Positions 44,272-56,336 of a stretch of DNA of 64,000 nt are shown piece by piece (the first letter of the stretch is position 1; each line of letters opens with the position of its first letter). The position numbers and the translations under genes are program-made. This stretch comes from Rhodococcus sp. OK302 (GTDB lineage Bacteria > Actinomycetota > Actinomycetes > Mycobacteriales > Mycobacteriaceae): contig NZ_NPJZ01000001.1 in assembly GCF_002245895.1 (NCBI RefSeq), forward strand, positions 4,581,501 through 4,645,500, in the 5' to 3' direction. The notes beneath the pieces were generated by a model. That model did no database searches, had not been told where the DNA came from, and saw only the letters and a program-made list of their open reading frames with translations.

Positions 44272-45306
44272 ATGGAAGCGGCGTTCGATGCGGCTGGGCT
44301 GGTGGGGTATCGCTATCGCACCGAGGACTTTTACGAGATGGGGCGGGAAAAGATTCGCGAGTACGCGCGAGCGGTACAGGATCTCCACCCGGCGCACTGG
44401 AGTGAGGACGCTGCTGGTGCGCTCGGATACGCCGGCCTGATCGCACCGACCACATTCCTCTCTACCGTCGCGATGCTGGCCAACCGCAGACTACTCGAGA
44501 CCGTCGTGAGCGGCGACGACATCGTCGTGCAGACCGATCAAGTTTTCGAAATGCACAAACCGATACTCACCGGCGACCGGTTGATCAGCGATGTTGAACT
44601 CACCTCCGTGCGCCGCATCGCAGACAAAAACCTGCTTACCATCACCAACACCTTCATCGACCAGACCGGTGACACCGTGCAGGTCATGCACACCACCGTC
44701 GTCGCAATCACCGGCGGTGACGTCAACGCCGACATGAGCGAGACGATCGAGCGCGTCATCATGAGCGGACTCGACACGACCTCGCAGACTGTGATCGCGG
44801 CAGCCGACGGACTACCGGTAACGAAACCGGATTCGAAAACCGCTGCACGCCTATCCCAAGTATCACGAACACGTGTTCCGCACACCGCAATCCGATTCCA
44901 CGACATCGCCATCGGTGACGAGCTTCCCACTCGAACCGTGCGCCTGACGCGCGGCGATCTGGTGAACTATGCCGGGGTCTCCGGGGATGCCAACCCTATC
45001 CATTGGCACGACGACGTCGCTGCGCTGGCGGGTCTTCCGGACGTGATCGCCCACGGCATGCTCACAATGGGCTTGGCTGCGGGATTTGTTACTGGATGGC
45101 TCGGTGACCCGGGCGCGCTGATCAGGTACGGAGTCCGGCTATCGAACTACGCTGTCGTCGAAGCCGACTCCGCTGGAAGTATCGAGTTCACAGGGCGTAT
45201 CAAGTCGGTCGACGCTGCGACCAAGACCGCTGTCGTCGTAATCGTCGCGAAATCCGCCGGACGCAAGGTCTTCGGCCTGGCTACCGCGGATGTGCGCCTC
45301 GCATAA
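44272..45306 (+). CDS. Double-hotdog MaoC-like (3R)-hydroxyacyl dehydratase
   Basis: 344 aa from ATG 44272, preceded by GAAGGAGAG. The N-terminal hotdog (FAS1-type dehydratase N domain: YRTEDFYEMGREKIREYARA ... YAGLIAPTTFLSTV) is fused to a C-terminal MaoC hotdog (IAIGDELPTRTVRLTRGDLV, YAGVSGDANPIHWHDD, IAHGMLTMGLAAGF). The second has the catalytic Asp-x-x-x-x-His pair (DANPIHWH). This fuses in one chain the two halves that mycobacterial HadA and HadB supply separately. Likely dehydrates 3-hydroxyacyl-ACP or -CoA in fatty- or mycolic-acid metabolism; the substrate is not shown. It lies in the segment bounded by the 238-bp repeats. Confidence 0.9.
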   Translation: MEAAFDAAGLVGYRYRTEDFYEMGREKIREYARAVQDLHPAHWSEDAAGALGYAGLIAPTTFLSTVAMLANRRLLETVVSGDDIVVQTDQVFEMHKPILTGDRLISDVELTSVRRIADKNLLTITNTFIDQTGDTVQVMHTTVVAITGGDVNADMSETIERVIMSGLDTTSQTVIAAADGLPVTKPDSKTAARLSQVSRTRVPHTAIRFHDIAIGDELPTRTVRLTRGDLVNYAGVSGDANPIHWHDDVAALAGLPDVIAHGMLTMGLAAGFVTGWLGDPGALIRYGVRLSNYAVVEADSAGSIEFTGRIKSVDAATKTAVVVIVAKSAGRKVFGLATADVRLA

Positions 45307-45902
45307 CCTCATACGCCCAGCTTCGGGCCGTTGACCGGATCTGCCACTGAGTCCGACTGACCAAAGTCACCACCAAATCACCAAACTTCACCCGAATCCG
45401 CTGAAAGTCGACACCGTTCTCAACCCGATTGGCCACAGGCCGAAATTCGCCGATGCACGCTGGTAGATCTGTGACGGATTCGAGACGATGGAAGGCCTGT
45501 GTGGGGTATCGACAGGTGCCGGAGGCGGATCCGCGAAGAGGTGATCAGTTGGTTACAGTGTGCTGCTCCAAGTCAAAATGAGTCAGGACCTGGACGCCCT
45601 GTTGGTACCCGGACATGCCATTGCCCTCGGGGACCTGCGGCAGCGGGGCTTCACGTCGATGCGAAACCAGCCCGGCGCCTTCGTTCTCACGTTTCTCCGA
45701 CGGCTGCCCGAGCCGTGCTGGACATGGTAATGATTGGGATCGAATAAACACTGCTGCAACAGAATTCGAGTCTCGCCAAACTCTCCCATGCGTAACTATC
45801 GAAAATTCCCCCCAACAGCCGATCACTCAAAGTTACAGAAACACAACAACATCCAAGTCGCACACATAGCCAATAGCGACGTGGCATGACGTTATTGGTC
45901 CA
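45307..45902. other. 596-bp region, only a doubtful short ORF
   Basis: Codons 45578-45730 (plus) could encode 50 aa beginning MSQDLDALLVPGHAIALGDL, with a plausible protein-like composition (LRQRGFTSMRNQPGAFVLTF) but no ribosome-binding site. It may be a fragment of a lost gene. The rest shows no gene, repeat or RNA that I can recognise; the AT-rich end near 45780-45880 may hold promoter sequence. Confidence 0.3.
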
Positions 45903-46526
45903 TCACCGCATCACCGGCAGCACGGCCGTGCGTGAACGCCCCGTGGCTGCCTCGACGAACGCCAGCGGGTCGGGCACCGCAGCCAAGACCTCCCGGGCAC
46001 GCTCGAGAGCCATCTGCTCGGGCTCCGGCCCACCCACCGCAGCGACGACATCGAGCCAATGGACCGTCGATTCGAGGATCGCCATATCCAGAAAGGCACC
46101 GAGTGAGACCGACTCCAACATCGGGTGCGCAATCACGGTGGCGCGACTGAGCCCGGTGAGTCGTTCGAACGACTCGGGCAGGTCGATATCAAAGCGTCTA
46201 ACTATTGATTCTCGATCGACGTCGGCCGCCATCTGTCGGACTATTTCAGCGAGCTGTTCGTGCATCGACTCTGCCGCCGTCGGGTCGGCATTGAAGATGC
46301 GGAGCATCCCCGCAGCACTGGTGATCTTCGCGTCGCCGTCTGCAGCAGGCTCGGCGAGCATCGCGATCATGACGTCAGGGGTGACATGCACGTACACGTC
46401 CCGAACAGTCCAGCCCGGTAGGCGGGTATCGGCAGTCCACTGCTCGTCCGACAGTTCCGCGGCGCGCTTGGCCCACATCCGCCACAGTCGGATCAGGAGA
46501 TCCCGGTCCTGCTCGAAATTCGTCAC
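45903..46526 (-). CDS. Mycothiol-dependent maleylpyruvate-isomerase-like (DinB fold) protein
   Basis: 207 aa from GTG 46526 (AAGGGAG five bases upstream). The MDMPI N-terminal helical-bundle pattern is visible: LWRMWAKRAAELSDEQWTAD TRLPGWTVRDVYVHV, with His and Asp/His residues later (STVHWLDVVAAVGGPEP) that would bind a metal. Proteins of this DinB/MDMPI superfamily in actinobacteria are mycothiol-dependent transferases or isomerases; a precise reaction cannot be given. It stands alone on the minus strand in the repeat-bounded segment, with no operon partner. Confidence 0.8.
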   Translation of the reverse strand: MTNFEQDRDLLIRLWRMWAKRAAELSDEQWTADTRLPGWTVRDVYVHVTPDVMIAMLAEPAADGDAKITSAAGMLRIFNADPTAAESMHEQLAEIVRQMAADVDRESIVRRFDIDLPESFERLTGLSRATVIAHPMLESVSLGAFLDMAILESTVHWLDVVAAVGGPEPEQMALERAREVLAAVPDPLAFVEAATGRSRTAVLPVMR

Positions 46527-46985
46527 GCCGACTCCCTTACCGACCATTCCCGCACTATCGCACAGTGCCACCGATGCCCGCGGCCGATCTCATAAACAGG
46601 AGGGGCACCAATCAGTGCGACGCCGACGAGTCTGTGAGACGTCGAACAGTCGGGTCCGGCGTACGCAAGCCTGAAGCGGTCAAACAGGGTGAACGCCAGC
46701 CTCCAGACAGTGGCTCACCGCCAGTGCCACCTCTCCGAAGACACTGCCGGTGATACAAACCCGCAGATCACAGGCCGCAACGACGGACGATTCGCGACGT
46801 CGTCGATGAACGTCATGAATCCAGCCCATATGTCCAAACTGGCCGCCTTTGGATGTCAGCCGTGCTCGATTCGTGCCATGCAGTGCCACGAATCGAGCAC
46901 GGTATCCAGGTGGCCCATCTGAGTTGAGGGCACCTACGTTTCACGAAACTTGTTCAGCACAATGAGACGAGTCCGGCGAGAGACA
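46527..46985. other. Intergenic region with a strong terminator-like hairpin
   Basis: No gene is supported. A perfect 16-bp stem, CCGTGCTCGATTCGTG (46860-46875) with CACGAATCGAGCACGG (46887-46902) around an 11-nt loop, lies 84 bp past the methyltransferase stop on the minus strand and probably ends that transcript. Confidence 0.6.
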
Positions 46986-47783
46986 CTAGTCCGGCGTCCT
47001 GATCGCCGAGGCGAGAAGGTAATCCAGCGGCAAGCCGAGGTCGTTACCGCAGCGCTCCGCTCGTTGCTCGATGAATCGACACAGATCCTGATGCAGATCG
47101 TCCCACCGATCATCCGCGATCAGCCTGTCCTGCTCGCTCACGACGTGTCCCGCAGTGCGAATCAGGAAGTCGGCCGCATCACTAGCGGCAGAGAAACGCG
47201 GGGTAATCCGCCCGGGCACAGTGGCGGTGACCCGAAGCTGATGGGGTTCGAGCAGGGTGGCGAGCGCAACGGAATCACCCCATCGACTGGGCGGGCCGCT
47301 GCCGGCAGGCGGTGGCGGCAAGTAGTCGCTCAGAATCTGCCCCATCGCCGGCATCAAGCTCCCCGGTACCCACGATGCGAGCACCACCCTGGCGCCGGGG
47401 GCAGCGATCCTCGCGAGTTCCCGGGCTGCGATCACATGATCGGATGCATACATCACGCCGAAGACGGAGAGTACGACATCTGCCGAGTGATCCGGGACAG
47501 GTAAGGCTTCCAGGTCACCCCACACCCATCCGACTTCGATTCCCGCGCTTCGGGTGCGCTCTTCGGCGAGCCGTAGCAGCGCCGGCTCGAAGTCGACGCC
47601 GATAACCTTGCCACCCCGCTCGGCTGCCAACAGGGCTGCGTTCCCTGTACCAGTGGCCACGTCGACCACCCGATCGCCCGGTGAGATTGCCGCCGCCTCG
47701 ACAGCGGCCAGCGCCGCGGGCCGGAGATGTTGCGCCATCAGGGGGTAGTCGCCGACACCCCATGTCGTCGCCGGGTTGCTCAA
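46986..47783 (-). CDS. Class I SAM-dependent methyltransferase (UbiE/MenG-like)
   Basis: 265 aa from TTG 47783, with GGAGA six bases upstream; the longer frame has no family resemblance. Motif I VVDVATGTGNAALLAA, the acidic residue after strand 2 (VIGVDFEPALL), motif LPVPDHSADVVLSVFGVMYA and GARVVLASWVPG are a standard SAM-binding Rossmann fold of methyltransferase type 11. Substrate unknown. The upstream flank carries a decayed transposase, and the gene belongs to the segment between the direct repeats, so recent acquisition is likely. Confidence 0.88.
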   Translation of the reverse strand: MSNPATTWGVGDYPLMAQHLRPAALAAVEAAAISPGDRVVDVATGTGNAALLAAERGGKVIGVDFEPALLRLAEERTRSAGIEVGWVWGDLEALPVPDHSADVVLSVFGVMYASDHVIAARELARIAAPGARVVLASWVPGSLMPAMGQILSDYLPPPPAGSGPPSRWGDSVALATLLEPHQLRVTATVPGRITPRFSAASDAADFLIRTAGHVVSEQDRLIADDRWDDLHQDLCRFIEQRAERCGNDLGLPLDYLLASAIRTPD

Positions 47784-47949
47784 TGTTCGTCTCCTTGGTT
47801 CGGAGACGCCCTTGATCATGTGGTCCGAAGTCGAGCGTGGCGGACCGTGTCCGTCGCAGCGTCTCTCAACTTCGCGAGGGCTAGCGTAGCCAAGCGACAC
47901 AAGGAGGCGGCATCAAGCCCCGGCACGGTTCACTCATCTCGCGCGCCGC

Positions 47950-48219
47950 TTGGCTTCGTTGTGCCTGATTTTGCGCGACGGAGATCTCACGCGTTTGACG
48001 GCGTCGATACGATCCAGATCGGTACGGGCAGGTATCGCGCAACGTGCATGGATCATCGTGCTCGCATCCGAGGGCGAATCGAACACGCGGATCGCCGAAC
48101 TGGTGGGCGTGACCCGACAAACCGTGATCACCAGCTGGGGATCAGCAACAGCACTGTTTGCCGATGCGTGGCGTGAATACGGCGTGCAGCCTTGGCGCAG
48201 TGAAACATTCAAACAGTAC
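47950..48219 (+). pseudogene. Decayed IS630-family transposase fragment
   Basis: The frame encodes the family's N-terminal helix-turn-helix (IAQRAWIIVLASEGESNTRI then AELVGVTRQTV). It then jumps to a downstream part of the same family (ADAWREYGVQPWRSETFK), with LGISNSTV readable in another frame just before. So the middle is deleted, a frameshift is present, and the catalytic DDE part is missing. It abuts the 238-bp repeat copy 2 exactly. It is evidence of transposition at this junction. Confidence 0.8.
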
Positions 48220-48220
48220 A

Positions 48221-48458
48221 ACTCGCATCGCTCGGAAGTTTCGGCTCTTAACCTGCTGAACGTGAATCATCCCCGGGCTGCCATGCAACCCGGGGATGAT
48301 TCTGTTTTCACATCAGATGCGCAGCGCGCCTGCGACCGCCGCCAGGATCGCAAGCGCCAGGAGAATTCCCGACGCCAATTTGTTCACCTTGAACATCGAA
48401 TAGGCACCGCCCATGGCGATTCCGGCACCGATGAACAACAGGTAGGTATAAAGAACGC
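48221..48458. repeat. 238-bp direct repeat, copy 2
   Basis: Second copy of 43690-43927, offset 4,531 bp, same orientation. Here the membrane ORF is intact and joined to hisB, while the propeller-gene part is only its last 31 bp. The copies bracket the MaoC/DinB/methyltransferase/IS630 segment. Confidence 0.95.
48265..48301. terminator. Terminator-like hairpin after the hisD-C-B operon
   Basis: A 13-bp stem, AATCATCCCCGGG / CCCGGGGATGATT, with an 11-nt loop. Loop-side bases differ from the perfect copy at 43734. It lies 12 bp past the end of the small membrane gene on the minus strand and would stop hisD-C-B transcription, so the operon does not read on toward hisH. Confidence 0.75.

Positions 48459-48462
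<4 letters not shown>
48313..48462 (-). CDS. 49-aa two-helix membrane protein downstream of hisB
   Basis: The GTG at 48462 overlaps the hisB stop by 4 bp (GTGA). The product begins [20 protein letters not shown] and ends [15 protein letters not shown]: two hydrophobic helices separated by [11 protein letters not shown]. It is too small to carry an obvious enzyme site. Coupling to hisB implies real translation. It resembles in style the other small membrane protein after hisH, but they are not the same. A startless duplicate exists at 43.8 kb. Confidence 0.8.
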
Positions 48463-51525
<3,063 letters not shown>

Positions 51526-51730
51526 GAGAGTTCCTCTCGTACGCAAACGGGGGGCCTGTGAAATCGATGATCGAAAACACAGAACTAACGTCAATTATCC
51601 AGGATAGGCGCACCCTGTTTTTCACCGGTCCACGTGCGGCGCTCAGCGCAGGTCTGGCGGCCCCGAACAACACCCCCAAAAACATGAGCGTTTATAACAA
51701 ATGCGTCACGCACCGCTAGGGTCCAAAGTC
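51526..51730. promoter_or_regulatory. Divergent promoter region, hisD and emb
   Basis: 205 bp between divergent starts, holding promoters for both operons. It contains an AT-rich tract (GTTTATAACAAATG near 51690-51706) just before the emb start. I see no T-box-like or attenuator structure that I can support. Confidence 0.5.
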
Positions 51731-54700
51731 GTGACAGACAGTGACGTGGCCACACCCGCACCTCCCGCCGTACCGAACACGCAGCGATCCCCCGGACATT
51801 CCCCCGCTCGGATAGTGGCAATTGTCGCGTCCATTCTGGGCATCATCCTGTGTGTATCCGTACCGTTCCTGCCGATCGAACAAGACACAGCCACAGTCAA
51901 TTGGCCACAGTCGGGGTCCACCACAAGCGTCGAAGCTCCCCTGGTCTCATATACGCCCCTACGGTTCGAGGCGTCGATTCCCTGTGCGTCGATCAACGAG
52001 TTGGCGGACACCGGCGGAACACTCGTGTCGACGGCTCCAACTACGGCCGGAGACGCACGCCGCTTCGGCTTTGTCGCCACTGTCTCCCCTGAATCTGCGG
52101 ACGCGCCCGCTCGCGTCACCGCGACCCTGCGCGATCAGATGTTGTTCTCGATGCCCGTGCAGGAACTTGCCGACGGTTGCGCACTCACACTGGTTTCCGA
52201 ACCGACCCGAACCGTGTTCGACGCCACCGGATCCGAATCACGAATTTTCGACGGTGACTACCGTCCGCAAGTAGTCGGGGTTTTCAGCGACCTCGATTCC
52301 GCGGCGGCTGGTTTGAACGTGTCGATCGAGACGGACTCCCGCTTCACCTCGAGTCCGTCGACGATCAAGATGCTCGCGATGATCATCGGCGCTCTCACCA
52401 TGATCATTTCGCTTGTCGCGTTGCACCGCCTCGACAACCTTGACGGCCGGGGCAGCCGAAAGTTTCTCCCCGCACGCTGGTGGAAATTCACGGGCGTCGA
52501 CGGCGTTGTCATCGGAACGCTGGTGTTGTGGCACTTCATCGGAGCCACAACGACAGACGACGGTTACCAGTTCACGATGGCCCGCGCTTCGGAGCAGGCC
52601 GGCTACATGTCGAACTACTTCCGGTGGTTCGCTGTCCCGGAAACACCGTTCGGAACTCCGTACTACAACATCCTCGGACTCCTTGCCGACGTCAGCACCG
52701 CTAGCCCCTGGGTTCGTCTGCCGGCTCTGTTGGCAGGCATCGCCACGTGGCTCGTCATCAGTCGCGAAGTTGCACCACGTCTGGGCGCAGCGATCCGCGG
52801 AAACCGTCTTGCACTGTGGACCGGGGCGCTCGTTTTCCTCGCTTTCTGGCTCCCCTTCAACAACGGACTTCGCCCGGAACCGATCGTTGCACTCGGTGTC
52901 CTCCTGACCTGGTGCTCAGTCGAACGTGCCATCGCGACCCGGCGTCTCCTGCCGGTCGCCGTCGCGATCCTGATCGCAGGATTCACTTTGACGGCCGGAC
53001 CGTCGGGCCTGATCTGCTTTGCCGCCTTGATCGCCGGTATCCGTCCGATCATGCGCATCATCATCGAACGAGCTCGCACCACCGGCTACATCGCGGCCGT
53101 CGGGCCGCTGTTGGCCGCTGGACTGTCGATTCTGATCCCCGCTTTCGGCGATCAGAGTCTGGCCACTGTCATCGAAATGCAGCGAGTCCACTCGATCTCC
53201 CCGAATGCACCCTGGTTCGACGAATATCTCCGCTATCAGTACCTACTCAACATCAGCGTCGACGGTTCCCTCACTCGCCGGTTCGGTGTGTTCGTCATGA
53301 TCCTGTGCCTCGGCGTCTGCACCGCGATGATGCTGCGCAAGGGTGGCCGAATCCCCGGGTTGGCCGCCGGTCCGTCGCGTCGCGTCGTCGGTCTCACGAT
53401 CGGCGCGTTGCCGCTGCTGATGTTCTCCCCCACCAAGTGGACCCACCACTTCGGGATCTTTGCCGGACTCACAGCAGTTCTGGCAATGATGACTGCGGTT
53501 GCGGTTGGCACCAAACTTCTGCGTTCGCCGCGTAATCGCGCGCTGTTCGCTTCCGGTGTCTTGTTCTTGCTGGCGATCGCATTCACGGGCAGCAACGGCT
53601 ACTACTACGTCTCCAGCTACAGCGTTCCGTGGTGGGACAAGCCGGTCTCGATCGGCGGACTCGGCGCGAGCACCGTCCTACTCGGTCTGACCGTGCTGAT
53701 GCTCGGACTCGCCGCGTGGTACTTCTTCCGTGAGCCGTACACCGTCGGAAAGGAACCATCCGCGAAGCATGCTCGTTTGCTTGCCATTTCACCGCTGACA
53801 ATCGCAGCCGGAGCCATGGTTCTCTTCGAGGTACTTTCCATGTCCAAGGGCGTGATCACGCAGTATCCCGCCTACTCGGTGGGGCGCGCGAACGTCGACG
53901 CAGTCCTCGGCCAAACCTGTGGACTCGCCAATGACGTACTGCTCGAAACCGATCCGAACGCATCGATGTTGACACCGATCTCCGGTGACATCGCGACAGC
54001 ACTTTCAGCGGGCGGTGCCACAGGATTCACCCCCAACGGTGTTGCCAGTGACCTCAGCGCCGACAAGGAAGCGTCGGCTACCGGCGGCGCGAACACCGTC
54101 GATACCGACGAGACCGCAACCGGCAACTCCGCCGGAACCGGTGGTGGCGCCGGGCAAACCGGAGTCAACGGCAGCACAGTGGCACTCCCCTTCGGCCTGG
54201 ATCCGGCAACTACGCCGGTGATGGGTAGCTACGGTCAGCCCGCGCCGGGCACGCTGACAAGCGATTGGTACCGACTTCCCGAACTGGGCGAGAACGGCAC
54301 CCGCGGGGAGATCATCTCTATCGCCGCTGCCGGACGTGTTCGGTCCGTCGATACAGACGGCATCGTCACGTACGGACAGAACGTGGAGGTCGAATACGGC
54401 ACCGCGCGAGAAGCCGACGACATGGAGGTCCTCGGACGCATCGCTCCGATCGACATCGGTCCGTCGCCGTCATGGCGAAACCTTCGGGTACCGCTGGACC
54501 AGATTCCCATCGAGGCCAACAGCGTTCGCCTCGTCGTCAGCGACAGCGACACCAAGGCAGATCAGTGGGTGGCCGTCACGCCGCCACGGGTTCCGCAGAC
54601 ACAGAAGTTGCAGGACGTCGTCGGATCGCAGGCGCCGGTGATGCTGGACTGGGCTGTGGGCCTGGCATTCCCGTGCCAACGCCCCTTTGATCATCGTGTC

Positions 54701-54985
54701 GGGATCGCCGAAATTCCCGAGTACCGCATCCTGCCCGACCATGCCGGAGCATTGGTCACCACTGCGTGGCAGGACCACTTCGGCGGCGGCCCGCTCGGGT
54801 GGATCGATCTGCTCCTGAGCGCGCAGACGATACCGTCCTACCTCGACAACGACTGGGATCGGGACTGGGGATCGATCGAGAAGTACACACCACTCGATCC
54901 GAGCGCCGTGCCTGCTCAACTCGACGAGGTGCGAGTGGGGCGCTCCGGGATGTGGAATCCCGGCCCGATGACCATGGCCTTCTGA
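51731..54985 (+). CDS. emb: Arabinosyltransferase, EmbA/B/C family (GT53)
   Basis: 1,084 aa from GTG 51731. Family length and topology: an N-terminal transmembrane helix (IVAIVASILGIILCVSVPFL), an extracytoplasmic domain to about residue 200, then about a dozen membrane helices (residues 215-700), and a large C-terminal extracytoplasmic carbohydrate-binding region. The catalytic Asp pair is Asp276-Asp277 in ATTTDDGYQF, the DDX motif of GT-C glycosyltransferases. It uses decaprenyl-phosphoryl-arabinose to build cell-wall arabinan (arabinogalactan/LAM) and is the ethambutol target class. Near residues 775-815 a Gly/Ala/Thr-rich low-complexity insert (TGNSAGTGGGAGQTG) stands out. Which of the Emb subtypes it is cannot be settled here. 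Confidence 0.96.
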   Translation: MTDSDVATPAPPAVPNTQRSPGHSPARIVAIVASILGIILCVSVPFLPIEQDTATVNWPQSGSTTSVEAPLVSYTPLRFEASIPCASINELADTGGTLVSTAPTTAGDARRFGFVATVSPESADAPARVTATLRDQMLFSMPVQELADGCALTLVSEPTRTVFDATGSESRIFDGDYRPQVVGVFSDLDSAAAGLNVSIETDSRFTSSPSTIKMLAMIIGALTMIISLVALHRLDNLDGRGSRKFLPARWWKFTGVDGVVIGTLVLWHFIGATTTDDGYQFTMARASEQAGYMSNYFRWFAVPETPFGTPYYNILGLLADVSTASPWVRLPALLAGIATWLVISREVAPRLGAAIRGNRLALWTGALVFLAFWLPFNNGLRPEPIVALGVLLTWCSVERAIATRRLLPVAVAILIAGFTLTAGPSGLICFAALIAGIRPIMRIIIERARTTGYIAAVGPLLAAGLSILIPAFGDQSLATVIEMQRVHSISPNAPWFDEYLRYQYLLNISVDGSLTRRFGVFVMILCLGVCTAMMLRKGGRIPGLAAGPSRRVVGLTIGALPLLMFSPTKWTHHFGIFAGLTAVLAMMTAVAVGTKLLRSPRNRALFASGVLFLLAIAFTGSNGYYYVSSYSVPWWDKPVSIGGLGASTVLLGLTVLMLGLAAWYFFREPYTVGKEPSAKHARLLAISPLTIAAGAMVLFEVLSMSKGVITQYPAYSVGRANVDAVLGQTCGLANDVLLETDPNASMLTPISGDIATALSAGGATGFTPNGVASDLSADKEASATGGANTVDTDETATGNSAGTGGGAGQTGVNGSTVALPFGLDPATTPVMGSYGQPAPGTLTSDWYRLPELGENGTRGEIISIAAAGRVRSVDTDGIVTYGQNVEVEYGTAREADDMEVLGRIAPIDIGPSPSWRNLRVPLDQIPIEANSVRLVVSDSDTKADQWVAVTPPRVPQTQKLQDVVGSQAPVMLDWAVGLAFPCQRPFDHRVGIAEIPEYRILPDHAGALVTTAWQDHFGGGPLGWIDLLLSAQTIPSYLDNDWDRDWGSIEKYTPLDPSAVPAQLDEVRVGRSGMWNPGPMTMAF

Positions 54986-55035
54986 TCGCCCGAAAGTCAT
55001 GCGACCAGGCTGCTGTATGACCTAGCCTCCCAGTC

Positions 55036-56328
55036 ATGGGAGCTAAGTCACGGTCGATCGCCTCCGCCTTGCTCGCACTTGCCTGTGCGTTCGGGGTAGT
55101 GGCGTCGCCGATGCCGGCGGCAGCAACTCCGGACGACAACTTCCTCTGGGGCGTGGCTACCTCCGGATTCCAGTCGGAAGGTTCGTCCCCCGACAGCAAC
55201 TGGTCGCGTTACTCGGCCTCAGGTCGCACACACGACCAGATCGGTGATTCGGTCGACTTCCGGCACCGCTACGTCGAGGACATCGACCGGGCGGCAAACC
55301 TCGGCGCAAAGGTGTTTCGCTTCGGCGTCGAATGGGCCCGGGTTCAACCCGCATCGGGAACCTGGAACGAAACCGAATTCGAGTACTACGACGACGTCGT
55401 TGCACAGATCCGGGCGCGTGGAATGAAGCCGATGATCACGCTCGATCACTGGGTGTATCCGGGCTGGGTTGTCGATCAGGGCGGGTGGATGAACCCGAAA
55501 ACCGAAACGGATTGGTTGGCCAATGCCGAGAAGGTGGTCCAGCGCTACTCCGGCATGGACGCTCTGTGGATCACCATCAACGAGCCGACCGTGTATGTGC
55601 AGCGTGAATTGACCTATGGCGGAATCGCTCTCCCCCAGGCGCCGGCAATGTTCGACGCCCTGGTTCGAGTCCATCGCTCGATCTACGACCGCATTCACAG
55701 CATCGACCCGGGTACTCGCGTCAGCACCAACTTCTCCTTCATCCCCGGTGTGTCCGAAGCTGTCGATTCTGTTTTCACTGATCGAGTCCGCGACAAACTC
55801 GACTTCCTCGGTATCGACTACTACTACGGTGTTGCACTGGACAATCCCACTGCCGCCTACGCCGCGATCGACGAGTTCTACAACGTCACACCACAACCCG
55901 AAGGGCTGTACGACGCCCTGATGCGCTACTCGCACAAGTATCCCGAACTCCCCCTGTACATCGTGGAAAACGGAATGCCCACCGACAACGGGAATCCGCG
56001 CCCCGACGGTTACACCCGGTCGAATCACCTCAGTGATCACATCTACTGGATGGAGCGCGCCCGCGAGGACGGTGCCGACGTCATCGGATTCAACTACTGG
56101 TCCATCACCGACAACTACGAATGGGGCTCGTTCCGACCACGTTTCGGCCTCTACACCGTCGATTCCCTATCCGATCCCACTCTGACGCGCGTACCCACTG
56201 ACGGTGTCGAGACGTACCGCCGGATCATCGAAGACAACGGAGTCCCGGCGGACTACGTCCCCGTCAAAGCGCCCGCATTCTGCTCGTTGGTCGATCCCCC
56301 GCTCAGCTGCACAAACACTCATCGATAG
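55036..56328 (+). CDS. Secreted glycoside hydrolase family 1 enzyme
   Basis: 430 aa with a Sec signal peptide (SIASALLALACAFGVVASPM then PAAA-TPDD). The GH1 (beta/alpha)8 barrel keeps FLWGVATSGFQSEG, the acid/base Glu183 in WITINEPTVY and the nucleophile Glu311 in YIVENGM, plus NYWSITDNYEW near the end. It hydrolyses beta-glycosides (beta-glucosidase-like) outside the cytoplasm; GH1 enzymes are usually cytosolic, so the export signal is notable. It starts 50 bp after emb on the same strand, which suggests, without proving, a role in wall glycan turnover. Confidence 0.94.
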   Translation: MGAKSRSIASALLALACAFGVVASPMPAAATPDDNFLWGVATSGFQSEGSSPDSNWSRYSASGRTHDQIGDSVDFRHRYVEDIDRAANLGAKVFRFGVEWARVQPASGTWNETEFEYYDDVVAQIRARGMKPMITLDHWVYPGWVVDQGGWMNPKTETDWLANAEKVVQRYSGMDALWITINEPTVYVQRELTYGGIALPQAPAMFDALVRVHRSIYDRIHSIDPGTRVSTNFSFIPGVSEAVDSVFTDRVRDKLDFLGIDYYYGVALDNPTAAYAAIDEFYNVTPQPEGLYDALMRYSHKYPELPLYIVENGMPTDNGNPRPDGYTRSNHLSDHIYWMERAREDGADVIGFNYWSITDNYEWGSFRPRFGLYTVDSLSDPTLTRVPTDGVETYRRIIEDNGVPADYVPVKAPAFCSLVDPPLSCTNTHR

Positions 56329-56336
56329 GAATCGTC

